Shown piece by piece: positions 50,618-60,718 of a stretch of DNA of 64,000 nucleotides (position 1 is its first letter; each line of letters begins with the position of its first letter). The notes under the pieces were generated by a model that saw only the letters and a program-made list of their open reading frames with translations, ran no database searches and had not been told where the DNA came from. Location of the stretch: contig JAPKMR010000018.1 of NCBI GenBank assembly GCA_026645815.1, positions 1 to 64,000 of the forward strand, in the 5' to 3' direction. Made by a program: the position numbers and the translations under genes. The stretch is from Anaerolineae bacterium (GTDB taxonomy: Bacteria; Chloroflexota; Anaerolineae; B4-G1; SLSP01).

Positions 50618-50904
50618 ACGCTCCTTATGTGATTTCGGTTCTCTAAACTGATTGTGATTGCAGCCTACCTGTAGCTTCTGTCCGGCAGGCAGTGCCTATC
50701 TCTGATTGGTATTCAGGTGTGATGGTTTTCATCTGCCAGCGATTTTTCCACCCACGCCCGCAGGTAACCACCGTATGTCTTCTCCAATATGAAGTGCACC
50801 TACTGTGGATTATCATACCACACATTTGTTCGTTAGGCTAATGATTATACGCTAAAGCCGCTTGTAGAAATATCACCTCCCGTGCCTGCATCGAAGCCCA
50901 TCGG

Positions 50905-50942
50905 GGTGTTTTTCGGTCGCGCGAGACGCGACCGAAAACACC
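50905..50942. repeat. Long hairpin of the dispersed hairpin family
   Basis: GGTGTTTTTCGGTCGCG-CGAGA-CGCGACCGAAAACACC, one bulged base. Confidence 0.75.
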
Positions 50943-51117
50943 TTTTGCCAGGCAAAACCAGGCAGGCCTGCCATAGCTTATTTAAGGTGTTCTGTGGTCA
51001 ACAATCTGTCTAGCCTTGAAATTCTTGGCATTTACCCGCGACCAGGTATATAATCATGGAGTACGCTTTCATCCTTTATGCGACTTGATATTCTCACAGT
51101 TATCAGGAGGTTATCCC

Positions 51118-52416
51118 ATGTCTGAAAAACGCACCAAGTCCTTTAACTACGCCATCGGCATGTTTGGCACATCTATCCCGATCAACATGCTCAAGACTTT
51201 TGCTTTTGCCTATTACGTGCTCGATCGGGGAGTGACCGCGAAGCAGTGGGCAGCAATCTTGTTCATCTATACCTTCATTGATGCTCTCGACAATCCCATT
51301 TACGGTTTCCTCTCAGATCGAACGCGCTCACGTTGGGGACGTCGCCGCCCGTGGTTAGCCATCGGTACGCCCTTGCTGATCCTGACATTCATCGCCTTTT
51401 ATAACATCCCGGCATTCTTGTCGGGCAATTCCATCTACGCCTACGCCATGCTCTTCTATATTCTGGCGGGCACGCTGGATTCCGTCATCAACGCCAACTA
51501 CGGCGCGCTTTTCCCTGAATTGTTCCGCGATGATGCCAGTCGAGCAAAAACCAACGCCATGCGCCAGGCTTTTCAGCTGGTCGCCATGATCATCAGCATC
51601 GCCCTGACTCCCATGGTGACCGATGCTCTGGGTTATGGTTTGACCTCTGTTGTGTACGGTATTATCGGTGGCGCGGTTATTCTCTACATGACCTTTACTT
51701 GTCGGGAGAGAGAACCTGAGCCTGAAGAAGCGCGCCCCAGTTTCTTGAAAGCGCTCAAGGACTTGTTGACTAACAAGAAGTTCTGGATCGCCGGGCTTGC
51801 CAATGCCTTCTACAGCGCCGCGATGTCATTGGTGCTCGCCTCGGTTTCTTTCTACGTACAATATGCCCTGGGGCTTTCCAGTGGGCAATCCACCTTCCTC
51901 CTCGCCGCAGTGTTGGTTGTGGCGATTGCGGGGGTTTCGCTTTGGGTTTGGTTGGTCAAAAAATTCACCTTGATCCCTGTCTGGCGCGGCGCCCTGGCGG
52001 TGCTGGCGATTACCTTTGTACCCTTGTATTTCGCGTCTAATCTGGTGACCGCTGTGATCTTCTCTGCCTTCATCGGTCTGGGTTTTGCCGGCGTGATTAC
52101 CACCATGGACCTCATTGGCGCTAAGATCATGGATGAGGATACCCGGAAGTACGGCTTGCGGCGTGAAGGGATTATCTCTAATGCCATGGGCTTTATGAAC
52201 CGGCTCAATGGCTTGTTCACGAGCGCTGCCTACCTTTTGGTGGGTCGTCTCTATGGCTTTGAAAGCGGCACGAACCCCGGTCCAAGTCCTGATGCGGCGG
52301 CGCGATTCCTGTTGACCATCGTCCCTCCCATTTTGATGGTCATCAGCTTTGCATTCTCGTGGTTCATTGATTTCAAGAACACGCCCCCGGCAACAGCTGA
52401 TCTGGTAGAGGCATAG
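51118..52416 (+). CDS. MFS/GPH-family sugar:cation symporter-like transporter
   Basis: RBS GGAGG before ATG 51118; NPIYGFLSDRTRSRWGRRRPWL motif; TTGGCA-18-TATAAT upstream. Confidence 0.87.
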   Translation: MSEKRTKSFNYAIGMFGTSIPINMLKTFAFAYYVLDRGVTAKQWAAILFIYTFIDALDNPIYGFLSDRTRSRWGRRRPWLAIGTPLLILTFIAFYNIPAFLSGNSIYAYAMLFYILAGTLDSVINANYGALFPELFRDDASRAKTNAMRQAFQLVAMIISIALTPMVTDALGYGLTSVVYGIIGGAVILYMTFTCREREPEPEEARPSFLKALKDLLTNKKFWIAGLANAFYSAAMSLVLASVSFYVQYALGLSSGQSTFLLAAVLVVAIAGVSLWVWLVKKFTLIPVWRGALAVLAITFVPLYFASNLVTAVIFSAFIGLGFAGVITTMDLIGAKIMDEDTRKYGLRREGIISNAMGFMNRLNGLFTSAAYLLVGRLYGFESGTNPGPSPDAAARFLLTIVPPILMVISFAFSWFIDFKNTPPATADLVEA

Positions 52417-52427
52417 GTGGGAATGCG

Positions 52428-53204
52428 ATGGCTCTTCTGCGTCTTGACCATTGTCCCGAAACCGTAAAGGTCACGTTACCGCTGTATGTTATTCTTCCCG
52501 ATCCCGGTAACATGGATGGGCGACCTGTTGCTCAACGTAAGGTACTTTATCTGTTGCACGGGTTGAGCGATGATGGCAGCGCCTGGCAACGCTATACGGC
52601 GATCGAAGCGCTGGCGTCGGCATACGGTCTGGTCGTGATTATGCCCTCGGTGGGGCGTAGTTTCTACACCGACCAACCTAATGGGCAACGCTACTTCTCC
52701 TACCTCACCGATGAACTTCCGCACTACCTGGCGGATGTTTTCGGGTTAGCGCCTCGCCGTGAGGACACCTTCATTGCGGGCAACTCGATGGGCGGCTATG
52801 GCGCATTCAAAGCGGCTTTGTTGCGTCCTGAGCTCTACGCTGCGGCAGCGAGTTTTTCGGGTGTACTCTCGCTGGAATTTCTGCGGGCTCATCCCCAGGA
52901 CCCACGCCGGGATGAGTTTGCCCTGCTTTTCGGTGACCTTGAGCGACTTTCTGGCAGGCCTCACGATCCGGCAGCCTGGTTGCAGCGTGCGGCAAATGAG
53001 CCATCCGCTTTGCCGTATCTGTACATCGCTGTGGGGCGCCAGGAAGACCTCTACCCACTGAGCGGTCTGTTCCATGCGGCTTGCCAAACTCTGGGTGTGC
53101 GCTCTGAATACCATGAAGAGGATGGGCAGCATGACTGGTTCCTCTGGGACCGGCAGATTCGGGATTTTCTGACCCTGCTTCTGGGACCGGTGCACCATGG
53201 CTAA
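52428..53204 (+). CDS. Alpha/beta-hydrolase esterase (EstA/FGH-like)
   Basis: LLHGLSDDGSAWQRYT, nucleophile elbow AGNSMGGYGAF, DGQHDWFLWD; 8-bp overlap with next gene. Confidence 0.88.
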   Translation: MALLRLDHCPETVKVTLPLYVILPDPGNMDGRPVAQRKVLYLLHGLSDDGSAWQRYTAIEALASAYGLVVIMPSVGRSFYTDQPNGQRYFSYLTDELPHYLADVFGLAPRREDTFIAGNSMGGYGAFKAALLRPELYAAAASFSGVLSLEFLRAHPQDPRRDEFALLFGDLERLSGRPHDPAAWLQRAANEPSALPYLYIAVGRQEDLYPLSGLFHAACQTLGVRSEYHEEDGQHDWFLWDRQIRDFLTLLLGPVHHG

Positions 53205-54537
53205 AGAGTTCCCTATAGATACATATCAGTACATTGATACTTTCATCAGCCATGAGCAGGAGGGCTTGTATCTGACCATTCCTTTTGTTATGCCGTTCGG
53301 TATGGCGTCGCTCACGCTCAAATACAGCTATGCCCGCCGCGATCGGGATGAAGTAGACATGCCGCAGGGTGTTTTTACTTCTCGACCTGAGATCAACATC
53401 ATTGATTTGGGTCTGATTGCCCCTGATGGAACACTGGTGGGCGCTTCTGGCTCTGATAAGACCAGCATTCACGTCAGCGAGACTTGGGCGACGCCTGGCT
53501 ATTGCCCTACGCAGTTGGTTCCCGGTGAATGGCACATTCTGGTGGGAGCGTATAAAGTCGCGCCGGAGGGGGTTGCGATTGCTTACGAACTGGATATGAT
53601 CGGCAAATGCCGGCGCCTGTTGAAGGGCGACTTGCACGTCCACACGCTGGCATCCGATGGCGTGCTCACCGTTGCCGAATTGGCCCAGCATGCCCGGCGG
53701 CATGGCCTGGATTTTCTGGCAATCACCGATCACAATCAGATGGCGCGGGCTGATGCCCTACCAAATATCCCTGAATTCACGCTTGTCCCTGGGGTTGAGT
53801 GGACGCATTTCAAAGGGCATGCAACTTTCATCGGTGTGGACCAGCCCTACGATGGCTCTTTCGCGGCGAATACGCCCGAGGAAGTGACGGCGCGTTTCAT
53901 GAGCGCTCGCGACCGGGGCGCGCTTATCACCATCGCCCATCCTTTCGATGAGAACTGCCCCTTCCGTTTCGATATGGAGAGCTTGCCCTTTGACTGCCTC
54001 GAAATCTGGAACGGTCCGATGCGGGTTTCCAACCTGCGGGCGCTAGGCTACTGGCATAGTCTGCTCCTCGCCGGGAAGAAAATCCCCGTTTGTGGGGGGA
54101 GCGATTATCACCGCAGCCAACTCTTCCTTTTCCCCGGCGGTCCGACCACTTGTGTCTATGCTGAATCGGCGGGCGCCTCGGATATCCTCGAGGCTTTGCG
54201 GTGTGGGCATGCCTACATCGTTTACGCTCCTGATGGGCCGGTGCTGGAGTTCCGTGTTGATGAGGAGCGCATCATGGGCGACAGCGTACCTTTTCCCGCC
54301 GTCAGCCAAGTGGAGATCGAGGTCAAGGGCTTGCGCGCGGGCGATGTGCTTCAGGTCATCACGGGGCAGGGCAGCACGTCTCTGCTTACCGCGACAACGG
54401 ATGGTGATTTTGAGGGGGCTTATACGATGACTGCGCCCGGCTTTGCGCGCGTCGAAATCCTGCGCGAATTCATCCCTGGTGTACCGCCGCTGCCGGCATT
54501 GATCTCGAACCCCATCTACTTCGATGCTGTAGACTGA
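53197..54537 (+). CDS. CehA/McbA-type PHP-domain metallohydrolase
   Basis: LKGDLHVHTLASDG, FLAITDHNQM, VPGVEWT, ITIAHPFDENCPF, CGGSDYH. Confidence 0.87.
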   Translation: MAKEFPIDTYQYIDTFISHEQEGLYLTIPFVMPFGMASLTLKYSYARRDRDEVDMPQGVFTSRPEINIIDLGLIAPDGTLVGASGSDKTSIHVSETWATPGYCPTQLVPGEWHILVGAYKVAPEGVAIAYELDMIGKCRRLLKGDLHVHTLASDGVLTVAELAQHARRHGLDFLAITDHNQMARADALPNIPEFTLVPGVEWTHFKGHATFIGVDQPYDGSFAANTPEEVTARFMSARDRGALITIAHPFDENCPFRFDMESLPFDCLEIWNGPMRVSNLRALGYWHSLLLAGKKIPVCGGSDYHRSQLFLFPGGPTTCVYAESAGASDILEALRCGHAYIVYAPDGPVLEFRVDEERIMGDSVPFPAVSQVEIEVKGLRAGDVLQVITGQGSTSLLTATTDGDFEGAYTMTAPGFARVEILREFIPGVPPLPALISNPIYFDAVD

Positions 54538-54556
54538 GTCATAGAAGGACCTGAAC

Positions 54557-55717
54557 TTGCCCAATCCCAACTTGCACGACCTGTTTCTCCTTGACCCTAA
54601 CGTGGTCTTCCTCAACCACGGTTCTTTTGGCGCTTGCCCTCGCCCCGTCTTCGAGGTCTATCAACGATGGCAATTGGAATTGGAACGACAACCCGTGGAG
54701 TTCCTGGGACGGCGTTTCGGCGCGCTGATGGGCGAGGCGCGTGAGGCGCTTGGTGCCTATCTCGGCGCTGCCCCTGATGACCTGGTCTATATCCCTAACG
54801 CCACCACGGGCGTGAACACTGTCGCCCGGTCGTTGCCGCTTGCGCCGGGCGATGAAGTGTTATCAACCGATCATGAGTATGGAGCCTGTGAGCGCGCCTG
54901 GCGCTTTGTCTGCGAGAAACGTGGCGCGCATTACGTGCGGCAACCGCTTCCTGTACCGTTTGAATCCCCTGAGCAAGTGGTAGAAGTGGTATGGTCGGGT
55001 GTCACGCCCCGGACGAAAGTGCTCTATCTCAGCCACATTACCTCACCGACGGCTTTGATTCTTCCCATTGCGGAGCTGATTCGGCGTGCGCGTGCGCGCG
55101 ATATCTTTACCATGATAGATGGCGCGCACGCACCCGGTCAGATTCCGCTGGCATTGGATGTGCTCGGGGCGGATTTCTACACCGGAAACGCGCACAAATG
55201 GATGCTCGCCCCCAAGGGAGCAGCTTTCCTCTATGCGCGGCGCGAGGTGCAACCTTTGCTTGAACCGTTAGTGGTGAGTTGGGGGTGGCAGGCGGAACGT
55301 CCGGGACCTTCGCGGTTCATTGATGAGCAGGAATATCAGGGAACGCGCGATATCGCGGCTTACCTGAGCGTGCCGGCGGCAATCCGCTTCATGGCAGAGC
55401 ACGATTGGCCCACGGTTCGTGCGGAATGTCACGCTTTGCTGTGTGAGACTGGGAAACGGTTGAGCGCCTTCACTGGCTTGCCATTGCTTGCGCCTCTTAC
55501 AGAGGATTGGTGCGCGCAAATGGCAGCTTTCCCATTGCCGGCGTGTGACCCCGATGCTCTGAAACAACGGCTCTATGCTGAATTCCACATCGAGGTTCCC
55601 CTGATTTTCTGGAATGGTCGCGCTTTGGTGCGAATTTCACTGCAAGGTTATAACACGCGAGACGATCTGGAAGCCTTCCTGGAAGCATTGGCGGTTTGCC
55701 TGAGTGAAATAACTTGA
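54557..55717 (+). CDS. Class V aminotransferase, isopenicillin-N epimerase-like
   Basis: FLNHGSFGACPRPVFEVYQRW; MIDGAHAPGQIPLALDVLGADFYTGNAHKWMLAPKG (PLP Lys); TTG start. Confidence 0.9.
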   Translation: MPNPNLHDLFLLDPNVVFLNHGSFGACPRPVFEVYQRWQLELERQPVEFLGRRFGALMGEAREALGAYLGAAPDDLVYIPNATTGVNTVARSLPLAPGDEVLSTDHEYGACERAWRFVCEKRGAHYVRQPLPVPFESPEQVVEVVWSGVTPRTKVLYLSHITSPTALILPIAELIRRARARDIFTMIDGAHAPGQIPLALDVLGADFYTGNAHKWMLAPKGAAFLYARREVQPLLEPLVVSWGWQAERPGPSRFIDEQEYQGTRDIAAYLSVPAAIRFMAEHDWPTVRAECHALLCETGKRLSAFTGLPLLAPLTEDWCAQMAAFPLPACDPDALKQRLYAEFHIEVPLIFWNGRALVRISLQGYNTRDDLEAFLEALAVCLSEIT

Positions 55718-55724
55718 GGCCTGT

Positions 55725-56243
55725 TTGATTTTCATGACATTCGAGAGAAAAATGGAACAGCCACTGGCTTTCACCATTACACAACCGTTGTTAGGGCAAT
55801 CCGCAGTCTGTGAGCCGATTTTGCGCGCCTTGCCGGAGTGGTTCGGCATTGAGGAATCTACCCGGCAATACGTGCGTGAGATTGAAGCCTTACCCACTCT
55901 GCTTGCGCGGCGTGAGGAGCAGGTATTGGGGTTCCTCACCCTCAAACGCCACAGTCCCTGGGCGGCGGAACTCTACGTGATGGGTGTTTTGCCGCAGGCG
56001 CACCGGCAGGGGATCGGCCGTGCTCTGGTGACGCAGGCTGAAGCGGTATTGCGTGCGCAGGGAGTGGAGTTCTTCCAGGTCAAGACGTTGGCGCCTACGC
56101 ACCCCGATCCTGGTTACGCGCGCACACGGGCTTTCTATGAGGCGCAGGGCTTTCGTCCGCTGGAGATTCTCCCAACGTTGTGGGATGCTGAAAATCCTTG
56201 TCTGGTGATGATCAAGTCCTTAGGCGCAGCGCCTGAGTCCTGA
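55725..56243 (+). CDS. GNAT-family N-acetyltransferase
   Basis: LYVMGVLPQAHRQGIGRALVTQAEAVLRAQG. Confidence 0.88.
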   Translation: MIFMTFERKMEQPLAFTITQPLLGQSAVCEPILRALPEWFGIEESTRQYVREIEALPTLLARREEQVLGFLTLKRHSPWAAELYVMGVLPQAHRQGIGRALVTQAEAVLRAQGVEFFQVKTLAPTHPDPGYARTRAFYEAQGFRPLEILPTLWDAENPCLVMIKSLGAAPES

Positions 56244-56270
56244 TTGTGGTCATCCTGAACGACACTTTGA

Positions 56271-56310
56271 GAATCACGCCCTATCCTGGTGCCAGGATAG
56301 GGCGTGATTC
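56271..56310. terminator. Bidirectional terminator-like hairpin between convergent genes
   Basis: GAATCACGCCCTATCCTGG-TG-CCAGGATAGGGCGTGATTC, perfect 19-bp arms. Confidence 0.8.
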
Positions 56311-56343
56311 CATTTTGTCTATGAACCTGTTTTCCTTAACCTA

Positions 56344-57342
56344 TCAGCCTTGGTCATCAGGCATAGGCCAGAACTCGAAGAGCGCACCTACCGATTGCCC
56401 CATCACATTGCGACGGATAACCTCGCCGAAAATATGCGCCACCGAAAGCACTTTCAGCTGTCGTGGGCGGCGTTCCGGTGGTATATCTACAGTGTTGGTC
56501 ACCACGATTTCTTTAATCTCGGGGACACTGTTCAATCTCTCCACGGCATCGCCCGCGAAAATGCCGTGTGTTCCCAGCACTGAGACTTCTGTGACGCCCA
56601 GTCCTCGCAGGTACTCCACGACTTCCGTAATCGTGCCACCCGTCGCGATTTCGTCATCTACAAGCAAAACTCGCTTCCCGCGCACATCACCCATGATGCC
56701 ATCAATAATCACGCGGTTATCACTTAGACGGCGCTTTTCTCCCGCCGCGGCGGGGACACCCAGCGCTTTTGCCAGTTTCAATGCGCGTTTTGCGTGACCG
56801 ATATCGGGGGAGACCACCACGACATTGCTCATGTCCGGCATTTTTTCCTTGAAGTATCTGACAAAGACTGAGTGGGCTGTCAGGTGGTCTGTAGGCACAC
56901 TGAAGAACCCATGGACCTGCGCTGAGTGCAATGTCATCGTGATGACATGTGTGGCGCCGGCCGCGACTACCAAATCGGCAATCAGTCGCGCTCCAATAGA
57001 AATGCGTGGAGCATCTTTCTTATCCGAGCGCGCATAGGAATAATACGGAATTACAGCGTGGATGCTGTTAGCTCCGGCACCACGCGCAATGTCGAGCATG
57101 AAGAACAACTGCATCAGGTTATCGCTGCAGGGTGGGGAAATTGGCTGCACGATGAAGACATCTTTGCCCCGGACACTGGTCCCCAACTGTACATAATAGT
57201 TATCATTGGTGAACTTGCGAATGAGCGTGGGACTGAGGGGGACACCCAGGGACTTGGCGATTTCCTCCGCTAAGACGGGATTCCCCAAACCGCTGAAGAC
57301 CAGGATGCGGTTTTCCAGAGCCTTTCCTGATTCGTTTTCCAT
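56344..57342 (-). CDS. prs: Ribose-phosphate pyrophosphokinase
   Basis: RDVFIVQP-like KDVFIVQPISPP, PYYSYARSDKKD, VLLVDDEIATGGT PRPP-binding motif. Confidence 0.92.
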   Translation of the reverse strand: MENESGKALENRILVFSGLGNPVLAEEIAKSLGVPLSPTLIRKFTNDNYYVQLGTSVRGKDVFIVQPISPPCSDNLMQLFFMLDIARGAGANSIHAVIPYYSYARSDKKDAPRISIGARLIADLVVAAGATHVITMTLHSAQVHGFFSVPTDHLTAHSVFVRYFKEKMPDMSNVVVVSPDIGHAKRALKLAKALGVPAAAGEKRRLSDNRVIIDGIMGDVRGKRVLLVDDEIATGGTITEVVEYLRGLGVTEVSVLGTHGIFAGDAVERLNSVPEIKEIVVTNTVDIPPERRPRQLKVLSVAHIFGEVIRRNVMGQSVGALFEFWPMPDDQG

Positions 57343-57428
57343 TTAAGTCTCCTCCTTCTGCTAAAAGAACCACGGAGCCAAGGTGACATGATTGGGGAGA
57401 TCGGGACTGTGAATCTCCGTTGGTAATC

Positions 57429-57938
57429 TTACCATTGATTGCGGTGAACGCGTTCTGGCTTGTAGCGATTCGCGGGTCCTTTTTCCTCAGCCGGATAGCC
57501 GACGGCGATAAGCGCCAGGGGGATCACGGAATCAGGGAGTTCGAATAAGCGCTGCAAACCTCCGGCACGTTCTTCGTTGGGGTAGCAGCCCACCCACACT
57601 GAGCCAAGACCCAGGGCACGTGCTGCTACCAGTACATTCTGTGTTGCTGCAGAACAATCCTGCACCCAGTATTGGGAATGCCGGACCAACTGCGTGTCGC
57701 CGCAGATCATAATCGCCAAAGGCGCTTCTTTGAGCATTTGAGAATAGGGGTGTACCTCTGTGATGGCATCCAGCAGCGCACGATCATCAATCACGATGAA
57801 GTGCCATGGCTGCTGGTTGTTTGCAGAAGGCGCCGCCATTGCTGCTTCCAGTAGTTGCGTGATAAACGCTTCTGGAACTGGCGTCCCAACATAACGGCGA
57901 ATGCTGCGCCGCGTCATAATGGCTTCAATTGCGTCCAT
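57429..57938 (-). CDS. Nitroreductase-family protein
   Basis: MDAIEAIMTRRSIRRYVGTPVPEAFITQLLEAAMAAPSANNQQPWHFIVI. Confidence 0.92.
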   Translation of the reverse strand: MDAIEAIMTRRSIRRYVGTPVPEAFITQLLEAAMAAPSANNQQPWHFIVIDDRALLDAITEVHPYSQMLKEAPLAIMICGDTQLVRHSQYWVQDCSAATQNVLVAARALGLGSVWVGCYPNEERAGGLQRLFELPDSVIPLALIAVGYPAEEKGPANRYKPERVHRNQW

Positions 57939-58002
57939 AGTTCCACACCTCCTGATGTAGTTTTAGGGCGTAGTGGGAAGTCATGTCGCTTTCCCATCCC
58001 CT

Positions 58003-59769
58003 TTAGCTAAAGGTTCTTGTTGTCAAGCGCGCGTTGAGAGCCGTCTCCAGGGCGACAATTTCAGCCTCGATGCGGGCGATGATTTCTTCGAGCGGTACCA
58101 GCTCACGTTCTTGCCGATCGCGGTGTTTTAACTCCACCATACCATTCGCCAATCCGCGTGGCGCGACGGTCAATCGTAACGGCAATCCGATCAGATCTGC
58201 GTCGTTGAATTTCACGCCCGGTGTGGCCTCGCGATCATCGTAGAGCACCTCCACACCTGCCGCGCATAACTCCTCGTATAGCCGGTCGGCGACAGGTAAT
58301 GCATCAATGCCTTTGCCACCTAGCACCACGAGCTGCACTTGATAGGGTGCTACAGAAATGGGCCAGCGTAGTCCTTGGTCATCGTGATGGACTTCAGCGA
58401 TGCAAGCCAGAGCTCTTCCAATGCCAATGCCGTAACTACCCATGATGACCGGCTTCATTTCTTTATTGCCGCTCTCGAAAAGACAGCCCAGCGCCTCGCT
58501 GTAACGTGTCCCCAATTTGAAGATATTGCCCACTTCCACACCACGTTCCGCGCGCAGTGGTGCGCCGCATTGCGGGCATCCATCTCCCGCTTCCGCTGCA
58601 GCGATGTCGGCGATGATATCTGGTTTGAAGTCGCGCCCCACATTGACGTTGCGCAGGTGAAAGCCGATACGGTTTGCCCCTGCGACCAGGTTGGGCGAGC
58701 TGGCTATCGCATCATCCACAATGACCACTGCATCATGCACGCTCAATGGTGAGCCGTAGCCAGGCTCTGCGCCGATTGCGCGAATCTCCTCTTCTAGAGC
58801 GGGACGCAGCGCCTTGGCATGGACCGCATTCGCCAGTTTGGTCTCGTTGACATCCATATCACCGCGCGCAACAGCAAAGATAAAGCGTGTGGTCTCCCTT
58901 TCCTCTTCTGCAACTGTCGCCACCAAAAAGACAGCTTTGGCGGTTCGGGCGGCAGGGATATCCAAGAAAGCTGCCAGATCCGCGATGGTGCTCACATTGG
59001 GGGTAGCGATTTCTTCTAGTGGCAGTGGGTCCTCTGGTGCGGAGTGCGGTTTGTGGAACGTTGCTACCTGGCGATTTGCCGCATAGCCACAAGCATCGCA
59101 GAGCATGAGCGTGTCCTCGCCAATGGGCAGTAATGTCATGAACTCATGCGCCATTGCTCCGCCCATCATGCCTGTATCCGAAGCTACGGCGATGACATCC
59201 AGCCCACAGCGGTTGAAGATATTGAAATAGGCTTGATAGTGGGCGCGATATTGCCGGTCGAGGCCCTCCCAATCGGCATCCAGGCTATAGCTGTCTTTCA
59301 TGGTGAATTCGCGCACGCGGATTAGCCCGGCGCGTGGACGGGGATCATCGCGCCATTTCGTTTGAAAGTGGAATAGTAACTGTGGCAGCTGCCGGTACGA
59401 GCGAATTTCCTTGCGCACTAGATCGGCGATGACTTCCTCATGTGTCATAGCCAAAACCAAATCACGGTCTGCGCGGTCCCGAAAGCGTCCCATTTCTGCC
59501 CCGATTTGGAACCAGCGCCCTGTCTCTTTCCAAAGGCTGGCAGGATGCACCACGGGCATGGTGATCTCTTGTCCTCCGATTGCTTCTATCTCTTCGCGAA
59601 TGATGCGCTCGATTTTGGTCAACGCGCGTTGTGCCAGGGGCAGGTAGCTAAAGATGCCGGTTGCCAGAGGACGGATGAATCCGGCGCGGAGCAGGAGCTG
59701 ATGGCTCACGGCTTCGGATTCTGCCGGGGCTTCTCGGAGCGTCTGAGAGAACAAACGGGTCATGCGCAT
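58003..59769 (-). CDS. proS: Prolyl-tRNA synthetase (bacterial type with insertion domain)
   Basis: LRAGFIRPLATGIFSYLPLAQRAL, FHFQTKWRDDPRPRAGLIRVREFTMKDSYSLD, GSYGIGIGR. Confidence 0.96.
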   Translation of the reverse strand: MRMTRLFSQTLREAPAESEAVSHQLLLRAGFIRPLATGIFSYLPLAQRALTKIERIIREEIEAIGGQEITMPVVHPASLWKETGRWFQIGAEMGRFRDRADRDLVLAMTHEEVIADLVRKEIRSYRQLPQLLFHFQTKWRDDPRPRAGLIRVREFTMKDSYSLDADWEGLDRQYRAHYQAYFNIFNRCGLDVIAVASDTGMMGGAMAHEFMTLLPIGEDTLMLCDACGYAANRQVATFHKPHSAPEDPLPLEEIATPNVSTIADLAAFLDIPAARTAKAVFLVATVAEEERETTRFIFAVARGDMDVNETKLANAVHAKALRPALEEEIRAIGAEPGYGSPLSVHDAVVIVDDAIASSPNLVAGANRIGFHLRNVNVGRDFKPDIIADIAAAEAGDGCPQCGAPLRAERGVEVGNIFKLGTRYSEALGCLFESGNKEMKPVIMGSYGIGIGRALACIAEVHHDDQGLRWPISVAPYQVQLVVLGGKGIDALPVADRLYEELCAAGVEVLYDDREATPGVKFNDADLIGLPLRLTVAPRGLANGMVELKHRDRQERELVPLEEIIARIEAEIVALETALNARLTTRTFS

Positions 59770-59983
59770 GGCTTATCTACCTCAAGTAGAAGGTCTTCAA
59801 TTTATTCTACCACAAACCTTGTGATTCGAACCATGACTTGGGCACAAGACAGGTTGTTGGCTATTATCCACCCTGGCTGAAGTGGGGGCGTTCCCTTGAT
59901 TCAGTTGGGTCAAAGAGCCATTTCGGGGCACACGACAATGACCGGCGCTACTGGAATCCTGTTCAGTCGGTGGTAAAGGGCCA

Positions 59984-60715
59984 TCAGAGCTCGGGAGCGT
60001 TTTCCCACGGATAAATTTCTGTGCCACGTGCGGCTTCACGAATCGCAGGATCCGTTGAGTAGTAACCGTGGCGCTCCGGTGGAATAAGTTCGGCGATGGC
60101 GCGCATGATTCCATGTCCAATTTCATCGAGTTGAGTGCGGCGCTCACGTCCAGACCCTTCGATTGCAAAGGGTCCACAGGGCTTACCGATGCGCGCGGTC
60201 ACTTTCGCCCGGCGCCCCTTGTGCAGCATGGGAAACAGATCAATCAGCCCATCGAAGCCCATTGGGATCACGGGCACACCGGTGCGTGCCGCTACAAAGG
60301 CTGCACCGGGGCGGGGTGGGCGCAACACTGTTGCCCAGCTGCCGCCTTCGGGTGCCAGCCCCAATAGCCCACCCTTTCCCAGGATGGCTTCTGCCGCCCG
60401 GAGCGCTACCCGCGATCCCGTGCCGCGAAACACGGGGTAAACGCCCCACAGGTGTGCGAGCCAACGGACATGAAAGGGGGCATTGGGCATGATGGGGCTG
60501 CCCATGAACTCCATGGGTCGCGAAACAACGCGAATCATCAATACTGGATCGAGATAGCTGAAATGGTTCATCACCAGCAGAGCAGGTCCCTGGGCTGGGA
60601 TGTTTTCCAAACCTTCAATGTGTAAGTCTGATAGAACCGCGAACGCAGCGTGGATCAAAGCGCGCATGGTCCCACGCACGGCTTGTCGGCGGGGAAATGG
60701 GAATTCATCCTGCAT
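59984..60715 (-). CDS. 1-acyl-sn-glycerol-3-phosphate acyltransferase-like (PlsC family)
   Basis: VMNHFSYLDPVLM (NHxxxxD), GLLGLAPEGG (PEG), VIPMGFDG. Confidence 0.9.
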   Translation of the reverse strand: MQDEFPFPRRQAVRGTMRALIHAAFAVLSDLHIEGLENIPAQGPALLVMNHFSYLDPVLMIRVVSRPMEFMGSPIMPNAPFHVRWLAHLWGVYPVFRGTGSRVALRAAEAILGKGGLLGLAPEGGSWATVLRPPRPGAAFVAARTGVPVIPMGFDGLIDLFPMLHKGRRAKVTARIGKPCGPFAIEGSGRERRTQLDEIGHGIMRAIAELIPPERHGYYSTDPAIREAARGTEIYPWENAPEL

Positions 60716-60718
60716 CTC

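Noticed and set aside
50643-50825. 60-aa Cys-containing ORF upstream of tldD as a RiPP precursor
   Set aside because: No RBS, no leader/core pattern; kept only as part of a low-interest note.
59821-59883. GGTTCGAATC tRNA T-loop-like motif and AGGGTGG T-box-like motif on the minus strand upstream of proS
   Set aside because: The T-arm does not form a 5-bp stem, no acceptor/anticodon arms fit, and the AGGGTGG context lacks the T-box ACCGCG continuation or a terminator/antiterminator pair.
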